Assembly: GCA_040766665.1 (NCBI GenBank)
Contig: JAXGQD010000008.1
Location: 1 to 64,000, forward strand
Reading direction: 5' to 3'
Source: JAXGQD01 sp040766665
Lineage (GTDB): Bacteria; Bacillota; Clostridia; Saccharofermentanales; Fastidiosipilaceae
DNA: 64,000 bases
Shown here: piece by piece, positions 49,945-59,073 of the stretch
How the letters are laid out: each line of letters opens with the position of its first letter
How positions within the stretch are numbered: position 1 is the stretch's first letter
Position numbers and translations under genes: made by a program
The notes under the pieces: model-generated
Database searches by the model: none
What the model was told of the DNA's origin: nothing
The model's input: the letters and a program-made list of their open reading frames with translations, nothing else

Positions 49945-50295
49945 TTATTGCCCACTGTTGCGGCAATAAGCGTCAATTTCCTCGCTCAAAGTCGCCAGAA
50001 AATTGCTCTCGCCATAAGTATTAATCTTGAAAAACACTGCTTGGCTGCCACCTGAACCGATGGCGACCAGGTAGAGATCGTCACCAGTGCCCACCAGCGT
50101 GATGCTGAGGCTGACACGACTGGAGCCCAGCCAGCTGAAGCGCTCGTACACGCGCACCGCCACCCGAACGCCATTGCTTTCGACGTCGCTTTTGTCCTCC
50201 AGCTCGGCGGTTGTGCTTTTTCCCATCACCGCCCGCTCACAGAGGGCCAATACTTCATCAAAGCTCCCGCGGATGAAACGCTCGTATTTTGCCAT
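49945..50295 (-). CDS. DUF6054-like small protein
   Basis: 116 residues, soluble. It resembles the DUF6054 family from memory (MAKYERFIRGSFDEVLAL, RVAVRVYERFSWLGSSRVSLSITL, SGGSQAVFFKINTYGE), but the match cannot be tested here. No function known. AAGGAGG precedes the ATG. Lies between a DUF1801 gene 10 bases upstream and the cupin gene. Confidence 0.6.
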   Translation of the reverse strand: MAKYERFIRGSFDEVLALCERAVMGKSTTAELEDKSDVESNGVRVAVRVYERFSWLGSSRVSLSITLVGTGDDLYLVAIGSGGSQAVFFKINTYGESNFLATLSEEIDAYCRNSGQ

Positions 50296-50305
50296 AAAGA
50301 CCTCC

Positions 50306-50653
50306 TTACCAGTGACTGTCCTCCAAAGTATACTGCACGATCCGGCGAATCAAAGCCTCGTCCAGCTCGCGCGCATGGGGGATTTGGATGGTACCGGTCG
50401 AAGTTTTATAGTTCTGTTCATTTAGCTCAGTGGCAAAAGCCTCCACCGCCTTAAACCCGGGATAAATCCCGATGTGCTTTTTATAGCAGGCAAAATGCAG
50501 GCGGTTAAAGCCTTTGCGGAAGGTCGGCATGCGGTAGGAGATGCGCTGCTCAAATGTCGGCTCAATCTCCATAATGATCTCCTGCAGTCTGCGCAGGCGG
50601 GCTTGGAATTCGGGCTCCTGGGCGGCGATATAGTCGTCGATGGGCTTGCTCAT
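50306..50653 (-). CDS. DUF1801 (YdhG-like) protein
   Basis: 115 residues with DDYIAAQEPEFQARLRRLQEII, ISYRMPTFRKG, LHFACYKKHIGIYPG and TGTIQIPHARELDEALI. This is the compact YdhG form, related to the Fra/YdhG iron chaperone fold, and closer to that than the gene at 10651. First gene of a DUF1801-DUF6054-cupin operon. AAGGAG precedes the ATG. Confidence 0.8.
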   Translation of the reverse strand: MSKPIDDYIAAQEPEFQARLRRLQEIIMEIEPTFEQRISYRMPTFRKGFNRLHFACYKKHIGIYPGFKAVEAFATELNEQNYKTSTGTIQIPHARELDEALIRRIVQYTLEDSHW

Positions 50654-50670
50654 AGTCTGGCTCCTTTGTC

Positions 50671-50764
50671 GGGTGGGGGGGTTCGGTTGTGGGTATTCGG
50701 TCGGATTTTCGGGGTGTCGGGATTGCGTGCTGGGGTCTCGGTGTGGGGGTTATCGGGGTGTGGT
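50671..50764 (+). other. G-run-rich tract on the plus strand
   Basis: Within 94 bases there are at least seven runs of three or more G (the longest has six or seven) separated by T-rich spacers. It lies immediately upstream of the minus-strand DUF1801 operon, so the transcript leader there would be C-rich and the template G-rich. It could fold as a G-quadruplex or simply be a biased spacer. Confidence 0.4.
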
Positions 50765-50985
50765 GACTGTCACCACATTATCGTAAATTGTGCCACAAAA
50801 ATCCTAGTTTGACGTGATCAGACACCTGAAAATTCACTCATTTCCCTCATCGCCGTAAATATTGTCCACTCAGCCACGGGGAGGCCAATATTAATGGTCG
50901 CTGACCGGCATCAAGAGCGACTCCACTTAGTTTGCAATGGACGCCACGCTACCACGACGCCACTCTAGCTACTATGAGATCATTT
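50750..50985. repeat. Degenerate inverted copy of the 335-bp repeat
   Basis: The run GGTGTGGTGACTGTCACCAC, ATCGTAAATTGTGCCACAAAA and TTTGACGTGATCAGACACC resembles, in order, the reverse-strand copy at 63690-63880, with many substitutions. It abuts the tandem copies that start at 50986 in the opposite orientation. Confidence 0.5.
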
Positions 50986-51697
50986 GAGCGGTGTCGCAGC
51001 CAGCCCAGGCAATGCGACGTTCTCATTAGGCAGAGCAGAGACGCATCCAGCCCAAACAGCGCGAGGATTCGTTTTGCCCAGAGCAATGAAAATGGACAAA
51101 ATTTTCGGGGATGTGGTCATTTCAGTGGTTTTTGGGTCACTGTTCATGTCAAACACACGATTTTGTGACAAAAATTTCGACTGTGTGGTCGCCGCCACCA
51201 CATCCCTGTAAAAAGTGGGCTTAAAACAGTCTTTAGACATGTTCGGCAGGCGTCCTTAAGCACTTTTAACCACATCCCCGTAAAAAGTGGGCTATAAACC
51301 GCATCCTGATAAAATTCAGAGGAGCGGTGTCGCATCCGCCCAGACAATGCGACGTTTTCATTAGGCAGAGCAGAGTCGCAGCCAGCCCAAGCAGCGCGAC
51401 GATTCGTTTTGCCCAGAGCAATGAAAATGGACAAAATTTTCGGGGATGTGGTCATTTCAGTGGTTTTAAGGTCACTGTTCATGTCAAACACACGATTTCG
51501 TGACAAATATTTCGACTGTGTGGTTGCCGCCACCACATCCCTGTAAAAAGTGGGTTGAAAACAGCCTTTTGACTTGTTCGGCAGGCGTTCTTAAGCACTT
51601 TTAACCACATCCCCGTAAAAAGTGGGTTAAAAACCGCCTCCTGATAAATTTTAGAGGAGCGGTGTCGCAGCCGCCCAAGCATCGCGACGATCAAACC
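50986..51697. repeat. Two tandem 335-bp repeats and a partial third
   Basis: Units begin with GAGCGGTGTCGCA at 50986, 51322 and 51657 (periods 336 and 335). Each contains the GTCGCA hairpin, GGACAAAATTTTCGGGGATGTGG, GTCAAACACACGATTT and twice CCACATCCC(C/T)GTAAAAAGTGGG. GGGGATGTGGT and ACCACATCCC are inverted within a unit. The units have no conserved open frame. The third unit is cut short by the 3' end of the metal ATPase gene. A further inverted copy lies at 63575-63910. Confidence 0.8.
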
Positions 51698-51705
51698 ACC
51701 CGCGC

Positions 51706-53598
51706 TCAGAAGCGACCGCGCAGCGCCCGAAACGCGTTGAGCACCGCCAACAACGCAACGCCCACATCGGCAAACACCGCCGCCCAGAGCGAGGCCAGAC
51801 CCAGCGTGCTCAGCAAGAGCACCAGCAGCTTGATGCCGATTGCGCCGTAGATGTTTTGCTTGGCGATACGCAGGGTCTTGCGCGCGATACGAATGGCGGT
51901 GACGATTTTGGAGGGCTCGTCCGTCATGATGACCACATCCGCCGCCTCAATGGCCGCGTCTGAGCCGAGCCCACCCATGGCAATGCCGATGTCGGCGCGG
52001 GCCAGAACTGGGGCGTCGTTGATGCCGTCGCCGATGAAGGCGAGTTTGTTTTTGCCCGCTTGTGAAGACAGAAGCGTTTCGAGCGCTGCCACCTTCTCAT
52101 GTGGCAGAAGCCCCGCTTGATAGGAGCCGATGCCCAATGACGAAGCCACTTCAGCTGCGGTCGCCTCGTTGTCGCCGGTGAGCAGGACGATTTTGCCGTG
52201 CAACTCCTGCTGCAGTGCGCTGATGGCACCTACCGCGTCCTGCTTCAGACGATCGGCGATGAGGATGTAGCCCAGGTAACGCCCGTCCGCTGCGACGTGC
52301 ACCAGCGTACCGACCGGGAGATCCGCCGCGACGCTGATGCCCAGCTGACTCATCAGTTTGGCATTCCCCGCAGCAATACGCCGCTCGTCAACGATGGCCA
52401 GCACGCCTTGCCCGGCATGCTCAACGATATCGGTGACGCGCTGCCGCTGAATTTCGCCCGGCAAGGCGCGCAGCAACGAGAGCGAAATGGGATGGGTGGA
52501 GGCACTTTCCGCGTGGGCGGCCAAATCCAGCAACTCCGCCGCGCTGCCTGACTGTGCCATGATTTCAGCGACATCAAAGCGGCCTTCGGTCAAAGTGCCG
52601 GTCTTATCAAAAACAAAGGTCTCGGTCTGCGCCAGGGTCTCGAGGTAGTTGCTGCCTTTGACCAGAATACCGCGGCGCGAGGCCGCACCGATTCCGCTGA
52701 AAAAACTGAGCGGAACGGAGATAACCAGGGCACAGGGACAGGAAACCACCAGGAAAGCCAGAGCACGGTAAATCCACTCCTCCCAAGGGGCGCCGAACAA
52801 GAGCGGCGGAACCAGGGCAAGCAAGAGAGCCAGAGCAACGACAATAGGGGTGTAAACACGGGCAAATCGCGTGATGAACTGTTCCGAGCGCGACTTTTTG
52901 TTACTTGCATTTTCGACAAGGTCGAGAATTTTGGAAACGGTCGACTCGCTGAAGGGCTTGCTGACTTTTGCCACTAAGACACCACTGAGATTGATACAGC
53001 CGCTGAGGATTTCGTCCCCTTCCGCCACATCACGTGGCAAGGCTTCACCGGTCAGAGCCGAGGTATCCAAGGTCGAAACACCGCGCAGCACCGTCGCATC
53101 GAGTGGAACGCGCTCCCCCACCTTGATTTCAATCGTCGCACCCACCGGCACATCGTAAGCATCCGTCTTCTGCACCGTCCCATCTGGCTGTATCAGATTG
53201 GCAAAATCCGGCCGAATATCCATCAGTTCCGCAATCGAACGCCGCGACTGATCCACGGCATAGTCCTGAAAAAACTCACCAATTTGGTAAAAAATCATCA
53301 CAGCCAGGCCTTCGGCATACTCCCCAATCAGAAACGCGCCGATGCTGGCAATAGCCATCAGGAAATTCTCATCCAAAAACTGCCCGCGCGCGATATTGCG
53401 CAGCGAGCGCCAGAGCACGTCATAGGCGATGATGATGTAGCTCAGCAAAGCCAGTCCCAAACGCAGGCTCCAAAAGCGGGGCATGGGATAAGGGGAAGAG
53501 GCGTCTATCTGTGGCAAAAGCAAGACCGCCACGAACAAAGTCAAAGCCAGAACAATCCGAAAAAGCCTTAACTTCATCTCACGATTCAGTCGTTTCAT
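51706..53598 (-). CDS. Heavy-metal P1B-type ATPase (Zn/Cd/Pb efflux type)
   Basis: 630 residues without an N-terminal metal domain. Actuator TGEALP, membrane metal site SCPCALVIS (CPC), phosphorylation site DKTGTLTEG, ATP-binding HP pair (STHPIS), GDGINDAPVLARADIGIAM. The CPC motif, together with a CadC-like regulator, points to Zn2+/Cd2+/Pb2+ export rather than copper. The missing metal-binding domain is supplied as a separate HMA protein whose stop overlaps this start (ATGA). Confidence 0.93.
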   Translation of the reverse strand: MKRLNREMKLRLFRIVLALTLFVAVLLLPQIDASSPYPMPRFWSLRLGLALLSYIIIAYDVLWRSLRNIARGQFLDENFLMAIASIGAFLIGEYAEGLAVMIFYQIGEFFQDYAVDQSRRSIAELMDIRPDFANLIQPDGTVQKTDAYDVPVGATIEIKVGERVPLDATVLRGVSTLDTSALTGEALPRDVAEGDEILSGCINLSGVLVAKVSKPFSESTVSKILDLVENASNKKSRSEQFITRFARVYTPIVVALALLLALVPPLLFGAPWEEWIYRALAFLVVSCPCALVISVPLSFFSGIGAASRRGILVKGSNYLETLAQTETFVFDKTGTLTEGRFDVAEIMAQSGSAAELLDLAAHAESASTHPISLSLLRALPGEIQRQRVTDIVEHAGQGVLAIVDERRIAAGNAKLMSQLGISVAADLPVGTLVHVAADGRYLGYILIADRLKQDAVGAISALQQELHGKIVLLTGDNEATAAEVASSLGIGSYQAGLLPHEKVAALETLLSSQAGKNKLAFIGDGINDAPVLARADIGIAMGGLGSDAAIEAADVVIMTDEPSKIVTAIRIARKTLRIAKQNIYGAIGIKLLVLLLSTLGLASLWAAVFADVGVALLAVLNAFRALRGRF

Positions 53599-53816
53599 GC
53601 GCGCCTCATCCTCGTATCGGGCTCAATTTTGCGCACGATTTTCTCCGCCGCCTCAACAATGCCGGGCATTTTCTCTTCATCCCCATCGATGCTCAATTTT
53701 GTGGTAATAAAGTTCACGCTCACTTCATTGACCCCATCCAGTTTGGCGATGGCATTTTCCATCTTGGCCGCACAGGCGGCACAGCCCAAACCTTGCAGAC
53801 GATACATTTTTTTCAT
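53595..53816 (-). CDS. HMA heavy-metal-associated protein
   Basis: 73 residues, a single ferredoxin-like HMA fold with GLGCAACAAKMENAIAKLDGV, whose CxxC binds the metal. It acts as metal chaperone or detached N-terminal domain of the downstream ATPase, with which it overlaps by 4 bases. CAAC in place of the copper-type MxCxxC fits Zn/Cd. Confidence 0.88.
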   Translation of the reverse strand: MKKMYRLQGLGCAACAAKMENAIAKLDGVNEVSVNFITTKLSIDGDEEKMPGIVEAAEKIVRKIEPDTRMRRA

Positions 53817-53913
53817 ATCACGATCGCCGTCCTTTCGTTACTAAATAATTCTTAGCAAGCACAAGCCTCCGGGCTCGACCTCACAGTTTCAAACACGACT
53901 CGATTTCGCAGAC

Positions 53914-54297
53914 TCAAGCCTCTTCGCTGAGATGCTCGATCCCCAACTCAAAGATTTGCCGCACATGCTCATCTTTTAAGGAGTAATACACCACTTTCCC
54001 GTCACGGCGGCTCTTCACAAAATTTGCTTCACGTAAAGTTCTGAGTTGGTGTGAAATCGCTGATTTTGTCATATCCAAAACGACCGCCAGATCACAGACA
54101 CAGAGTTCACTTTGGTCCAAAGCGGCCACGATGCGCATACGCGTCGGGTCGCCCATCACTTTAAAAAATTCCGCATTGCGCAGTAAGAGAGCTTTGTCCT
54201 GCAGCCCCTCCAGCACCGCGGCAACGCTGTCGGCATGAATCATCTCGCAGTCACAGACTTCGGCCGGACTTACTGCGACTCTTTGTTTTTTTGCCAT
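53914..54297 (-). CDS. ArsR/SmtB family metal sensor, CadC-like
   Basis: About 127 residues from the ATG after AGGGAG; an upstream ATG would add 11. Winged helix with ELCVCDLAVVLDMTKSAISHQLRTL. The ELCVCDL cysteines together with N-terminal VCDCEMIH form an alpha3N Cd/Pb/Zn site as in CadC. DEHVRQIFELGIEHLSE carries the D-x-H...H-x2-E set of the alpha5 zinc site. It represses metal efflux genes and lets go when metal binds. Here it precedes the HMA/ATPase genes. Confidence 0.88.
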   Translation of the reverse strand: MAKKQRVAVSPAEVCDCEMIHADSVAAVLEGLQDKALLLRNAEFFKVMGDPTRMRIVAALDQSELCVCDLAVVLDMTKSAISHQLRTLREANFVKSRRDGKVVYYSLKDEHVRQIFELGIEHLSEEA

Positions 54298-54311
54298 TCT
54301 GTTTAGCTCCC

Positions 54312-54325
54312 TGCTCATATGAGCA
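54312..54325. promoter_or_regulatory. Operator-like palindrome before the CadC-like gene
   Basis: TGCTCATATGAGCA is a perfect 14-bp palindrome 15 bases before the start codon. The TGAGCA half-site resembles known CadC/SmtB half-sites. Confidence 0.5.
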
Positions 54326-54351
54326 CTCATTCAACTGTATGCTTATGTTAG

Positions 54352-54367
54352 TTGAGCATTTGTTCAA
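54352..54367. promoter_or_regulatory. Second operator-like palindrome
   Basis: TTGAGCATTTGTTCAA, a near-perfect palindrome with TGAGCA/TGTTCA halves, 27 bases beyond the first. This is the likely primary metal-regulator site between the divergent genes. Confidence 0.5.
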
Positions 54368-54497
54368 TTGTCAAGCGCTTTTTCACCTCACACTCTGTTT
54401 TCAGAGAGATTGCATTTCTGTTGCAAGAGCGGCAAAAGTTTGCGAAAGCCCTCTTCTGCCCCTAAACTTAAGAAAGATTGATGACGGAGGTTACGCT

Positions 54498-56281
54498 ATG
54501 ACATGCCGTAACTGCACAAGCGAGTTACCTGAGGATGCTTTGTTTTGCCCTCGCTGCGGCACGCCAGTCAGTGATGCGCAATCACCCACTGAGGAGCAAG
54601 CGCCTCATGCAAATACTCCTAATGAGGGTCAAGCGGCTCACACACATTCTAATGACTTAATAGAAGAGTCCTTCGCAGCCACTCAGGATCAGACTGCTGT
54701 TTCCGCTTGGGATGACGAAAGCTCAGATGATTACGCAGAAACGCTAGCGGAGCCCGAGGAGCTCCCTAAACCGCGCCCACCAAAAATCCCACCTGCACCC
54801 GTACTGTTCGACGAAGCAAGAAAGAGCAGCCCTCGCCCACGCCTGCCCTTCAATTTTCTCTCCAAAGACAGTCCCGAGGAACTGGAAGAGCAGATCGTCA
54901 GGCGCAAAAGAAGAAAAATGCTCAGTATCTCTATCAGTATCGCTGTTCTGTTGCTCCTTATCCTCAGCCTCTTTTTTCTGGTGGAACTCCGCCGGCCAAC
55001 GCTTACGGCGCAACCTCAACGACAATAAACTGCACGAGGCCATCCTGATTTATCAGACGGAACTACAGGACAAAAAGGCCGAACAGGAACAGCAACTGCC
55101 TCTCGGAGGCCTTGGACAAAAGAATCGACGACAGCATGGAGAAATACCTGCGCGGCGCCATCACCCTCGATGAGACCGAAAAGCTCTTGGCCGATATCTC
55201 CGCTTTTGATTTCTATTTAAATACTGGCAAAATCACCGCAGCCCAAGCCCAAATCAGCGCCCGCGAAGCCTCACGCGCCGCCTACAGCGATGGCTCAGCG
55301 GCACTCGAAGCAGAAAACTACGTGCTGGCAATGGAGCAACTCGCTGCAGTAAGCAAAGACGACCCCAATTACGAACAAGCCCAAATCAAACTCAGTTCCG
55401 CAACGGAAGCCTTTGTCGACAAGGCCATCACAGCTGCAAATGAGTTTGTGCGGCAAAAAAATTTCCCCTCCGCCACCGCCCAAATCGAAAATGCCTTGCG
55501 CGTTTTGCCACTCAACCGCGAACTCAAGGACAAATTGGCCGGCTTAAAGAAAGCGGAGGAAGAGGAAGTCTTAGCCACCTTGCTGCGCGAAGCCAATCAG
55601 AAAGCCTCTGAAGGCGCCTACCTTGAAGCCCTCTCCCTCTTGCGTGAAGATGAAACCAAAGCAGAGATTCCCGCTGTGAAATCGGCCATCGACATTTACA
55701 CCAAACAATATGTGACACGCGCCCTGCGCTGGGCGGAAGAGGACCTGGGGCGCTCCGATTATGATGCCGCCATCCAAACCCTCGAAAATGCCCTTTGGAA
55801 CATCTACGACGACGCCCTGCAAACCAAGCTCGACGAGGTCAAAGCCGCGCGGCCCAGTCGGTTTATTGACCTAAGCGTTGGACCGGACGCCTTATACAGC
55901 ACAGGGCAGTTTGAAGTGCTGGCGGCCAACGAAGCAAGTTTCAGTAGCGAGAACATGGCCAAATTCAGCGGGACTCAGAGTCTGATTGGACAGAATCTGT
56001 CTTTTGCCACATATCAACTGAACGGCGAATTTGTGCGCTTTACCGGCAGCATCGTCATGCCTGCAGACACACCGGCCCTGCAAAGCATGTCACTGCTTTT
56101 CAGCGACCAGGACGGACGCATTTTTTACACCAGCCCCGCCCTGAACAGCACGACCGGCGCTTTGCAGTTCTCGATTGACGTGTCCGGCGTACAAAGCATG
56201 ACCATCCGGCAAAACATTCTCGACATCCTCCCCACCGAACACACGCTTTATATCTACGACGGCATGTTTTACAAACAATAG
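54498..56281 (+). pseudogene. Zinc-ribbon, membrane-anchored repeat protein, frame broken twice
   Basis: Part 1 (54498-55028) has zinc ribbon CRNCTSELPEDALFCPRCG, an acidic linker and one transmembrane helix (about residues 140-162), stopping at TLTAQPQRQ. A second frame continues without a gap (RRNLNDNKLHEAILIYQTELQDKKAEQEQQ), and from about 55112 a third frame gives 390 residues of helical repeats (SEALDKRIDDSMEKYLRG...) and a beta-rich C-terminal domain. The parts form one sensible protein: cytoplasmic ribbon, one helix, external TPR-like domain. Two single-base insertions, near 54995 and 55098, explain the breaks. Function unknown. If sequencing error is excluded, the gene is dead. Confidence 0.7.
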
Positions 56282-56311
56282 CAACGGCAACACAACAACG
56301 AGGAGTACAAC

Positions 56312-57284
56312 ATGAGCACGATTAAGAAGGAAAAACTGGTTATCCTGGACGGTCACACCGTCAATCCGGGCGACTTGCCCTGGGATGCGCTGGAGGAGCT
56401 GACCGATTTAACGGTGTATGAGCGCAGTCAAGCCGAGGACGTCATCGCACGAATCGGTGATGCCAGCTTGCTGATGACCAATAAATGTCGCATCAACAAA
56501 GCGGTCATCGACGCCTGCCCGCAGCTCAAATACATCGGCGAAATGGCTACCGGTTACAACAACATTGATATCGCCTACGCGCGTGAGAAAAACATCACGG
56601 TCACCAATGTGCCGAATTACAGCAGCGACGCCGTCGCGCAGTTGGTTTTGCCCTGCTCTTGGAAATCTGCCACCATGTCGGTCATCACGCCGAAAGGGTG
56701 CGACAAGGCCGCTGGTCCTCTGCCCCCGATTTCGCTTTTGGGATTATCCGCTGATCGAACTGCAAGGCAAGACCTTAGGCATTTGGGGTTACGGTACCAT
56801 TGGCAAAAGCGTCGCCCGCATCGCCCATGCTTTCGGCATGCGCGTCCTCGCCCACAGCCGCAGTCGCCAGTCCGGCAGCGAGGCGCAGGTCAGCTTTGTC
56901 CCGCTCGAACAAATGCTAGCCGAAGCGGATGTCATTTCTCTGCACGTCCCCCTCCACGCAGAGTCGCGTGATTTGGTCAACGCAGAAAAAATCGCCCTCA
57001 TGAAAGATGGCGTCATCCTCATCAACAGTTCGCGCGGCCCCATCGTAAAAGATGCGGATATTATCGCCGCGCTCGAATCGGGCAAGGTGGCCTGGTATGC
57101 CACAGATGTGCTCTCCAAAGAACCACCCCCTGCTGACTTGCCTCTGCTCCACGCACCAAACACCCTCGTCACACCACATATCGGCTGGGCACCACTGGAA
57201 GCGCGTCAAAGGCTGCGTGATATCGCCATTGAGAACGTCAAACAGTTTCTGAACGGCACGCCCCAAAACGTGATCAACGGCTAG
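56312..57284 (+). pseudogene. D-2-hydroxyacid dehydrogenase, two one-base deletions
   Basis: The N-terminal substrate domain (MATGYNNIDIAYAREKNITV, NVPNYSSDAVAQLV) and the NAD domain (GKTLGIWGYGTIGKSVARIA, then INSSRGPIVKDADIIAAL with the catalytic Arg, and TPHIGW with the catalytic His) are both complete but lie in different frames. Adding one T at the TTTT run near 56651 and another near 56740 gives a continuous protein of about 324 residues of the glycerate/phosphoglycerate dehydrogenase type. GAGGAG precedes the ATG. Both defects are shortened T runs. Confidence 0.85.
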
Positions 57285-57296
57285 GGACGGGAATAC

Positions 57297-57590
57297 GGCG
57301 ATCCGTCGCAGGGCTTGTCTGGCTGCGACACCGCTCTAAATCCGTCGCAGGACTTGGTCAGCTGCGACACCTCTCTGTATCCGTCGCAGTACTCGGTCGG
57401 CTGCGACTCTGCTCTAAATCCGTCGCAGGGCTTGGTTGGCTACGACACAGCGCTAAATCCGTCGCAGTACTCGGTCGGCGGCGACTCTGCTCTAAATCCG
57501 TTGCAGGACTTGGTCGGCTGCGACACCGCTCTAAATCCGTCGCAGGACTTGGTCGGCTGCGACACCGCTCTAAATCCGTTGCGCTGAAGG
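57297..57590. repeat. Tandem array of about seven 39-bp hairpin units
   Basis: Units of the form ATCCGTCGCAGGACTTGGTC + GGCTGCGACACCGCTCTAA repeat about seven times with a few substitutions. Each unit has GTCGCAG/CTGCGAC inverted ends around a CTTGG loop. It is the same hairpin as the single copies at 38395 and 38649. It starts 13 bases after the dehydrogenase stop. As 39 is divisible by three it gives spurious protein frames. Confidence 0.85.
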
Positions 57591-57841
57591 ACAAAATTTT
57601 CGATAATCCAAGTGAGAGTCCTCAAAATAGGACTGTGAGCGCGTCGATTTCGTGTTTTACCGTAAGTTTTTTCGTTAATCCAACTTGTTACCATTTGCTA
57701 ACTTGGATTAACGGAAAAATTGTCACTAAACTGGCGAAATAAGTAAGCGGAGCGATGTTTCCGGAAGCTCATCTTGGATTATCGCAATTTTTGCCAAGCT
57801 GAGCTATTTCCAAACTCAACTCACCCCAATTCTCCACTCAT
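57591..57841. repeat. TAATCCAAG palindrome repeats, unoccupied IS target
   Basis: Contains TTTTCGATAATCCAAG (57597-57612), TACCGTAAGTTTTTTCG followed by TTAATCCAA (57658-57682), AACTTGGATTAACGG (57699-57713) and CTTGGATTATCG (57773-57784). The second is the intact form of the sequence that the IS interrupts at 38793/40384. No gene here. Confidence 0.7.
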
Positions 57842-57843
57842 CA

Positions 57844-57873
57844 AAAAACGCGACGTCGCCACGCCGCGTTTTT
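57844..57873. terminator. Bidirectional terminator after the activating-enzyme gene
   Basis: AAAAACGCG and CGCGTTTTT flank a 12-base loop. It lies 80 bases past the minus-strand activating-enzyme stop codon. Confidence 0.75.
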
Positions 57874-57952
57874 ATAAAGGTAGTTATCACATCATTAAAG
57901 CCTCATGCAACGGTTACAGCCAAAAATCCCCGCCAACAGCCAAAGCCCCAAC

Positions 57953-58921
57953 TTATCCCCCGATCTGCACCTTCAAATGGTAGCCTTCCAAAGTCTTTTT
58001 ATGGATCAGCAAATCTTCTTCGTGCAGGTTCTTCACACCTGTGTACGCGTAATTTTTGCCAACCATCTCATATTTAGCTTCGCCAAATTGATGGAAGGGC
58101 AAAAGATGCACCGTCTTTGCCCCCAGTTCATTTAGCAGTCGCCCAAAGTTCGAAGCATCCTGAATGCTGTCATTAAAACCAGGAATAATCGGGATACGTA
58201 CAATGACGTTCGCATCGGTCGCCAGGAGGCGGCCCAGGTTTTCCAGAATCAGCGTGTTGTCAGCGCCCGTACCGATGCGGTGCTGTGTCGCATCGTAATG
58301 TTTACAGTCGAAAAGGAAGGTGTCGACCACCGGAATCATGCGCTGCAAATCTTCCCACTTATAAGCACCGGTTGTTTCAATCGCGGTATCCAAGCCCTGT
58401 TCTTTCGCAGCCTTTAATAAGGCGTAAGCAAACTTGGGCTGGTACATGCACTCGCCACCCGATAAAGTAATCCCGCCACCCGATTGTTTGTAGAAAACTT
58501 CGTCCTTCAGGACTTCCTGCAAGGCTTCGGCTACCGTGGTTTCTGTTCCTTCCATCGTCAAGGCTTCGGGATAACAGACTTTGCAACATTCCCCACAATT
58601 ATTGCAAAGCTCACGGTCAATCTGCGGATACTTATGCACCATCGAGCCGTCTGCTTCTTCAAAAGTGATGGCTCCGGTCGGGCAAGCATCCTCACATGCC
58701 CTGCAGCCAATGCAATTCTTTCGATTGAAAGCTAAAGTGGGTCTGCGGGAAAGCGATTCCGGATTGGCACACCAGCGACAACGCAGGGGACAGCCTTTAA
58801 AGAAAACGATGGTTCTGATGCCGGGGCCGTCGTGGACGGAATAATGTTGGTAATTAAAAACAATGCCTTTGGTCTGATAAAGCGGGTTATTCTCGTAATC
58901 AGAGATTTCAAACATTATCAT
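57953..58921 (-). CDS. Glycyl-radical-enzyme activating enzyme (radical SAM)
   Basis: 322 residues. Radical SAM motif CPLRCRWC (Cys44, 48, 51), SHDGPG-like SVHDGPGIRT before it, GGITLSGGE SAM-binding block, and two extra [4Fe-4S] ferredoxin motifs (CIGCRACEDACP, then CNNCGECCKVCYPEA). The extra ferredoxin insert separates dehydratase-type activases from the short PflA. It would abstract hydrogen from the glycine of the radical enzyme at 59979. It is divergent from the DeoR gene. An ATG two codons downstream is an alternative start. Confidence 0.92.
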   Translation of the reverse strand: MIMFEISDYENNPLYQTKGIVFNYQHYSVHDGPGIRTIVFFKGCPLRCRWCANPESLSRRPTLAFNRKNCIGCRACEDACPTGAITFEEADGSMVHKYPQIDRELCNNCGECCKVCYPEALTMEGTETTVAEALQEVLKDEVFYKQSGGGITLSGGECMYQPKFAYALLKAAKEQGLDTAIETTGAYKWEDLQRMIPVVDTFLFDCKHYDATQHRIGTGADNTLILENLGRLLATDANVIVRIPIIPGFNDSIQDASNFGRLLNELGAKTVHLLPFHQFGEAKYEMVGKNYAYTGVKNLHEEDLLIHKKTLEGYHLKVQIGG

Positions 58922-59014
58922 TCACCTTTCTTGCCATGAGGCAGCTCCACAACGGAGAAGAGATAATTAATTCATATTATCACCGAGATGCAGGATTTTT
59001 TCCAGTCCAGCGCA

Positions 59015-59073
59015 ACTTTCATACGAAAGTAAATTTTTTGTTAACGTAAATTTATTTGTTGACATTCGAATGT
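59015..59073. promoter_or_regulatory. Operator-like palindromes between the activase and DeoR genes
   Basis: ACTTTCATACGAAAGT (59015-59030) and ACATTCGAATGT (59062-59073) are inverted repeats. The second lies inside the deoR promoter spacer. They are good candidates for DeoR binding that controls both directions. Confidence 0.5.

Noticed and set aside
50932..51694. Small proteins within the 335-bp repeats
   Set aside because: The frames differ between copies and have no ribosome sites; the repeat is conserved as DNA, not as protein.
57297..57590. CRISPR array
   Set aside because: The 39-bp units are contiguous with no unique spacers, and each unit is itself a hairpin seen singly elsewhere. 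No cas genes are present.
57315..57694. Repeat proteins encoded on either strand
   Set aside because: These frames only reflect the 39-bp tandem array, whose length is a multiple of three.
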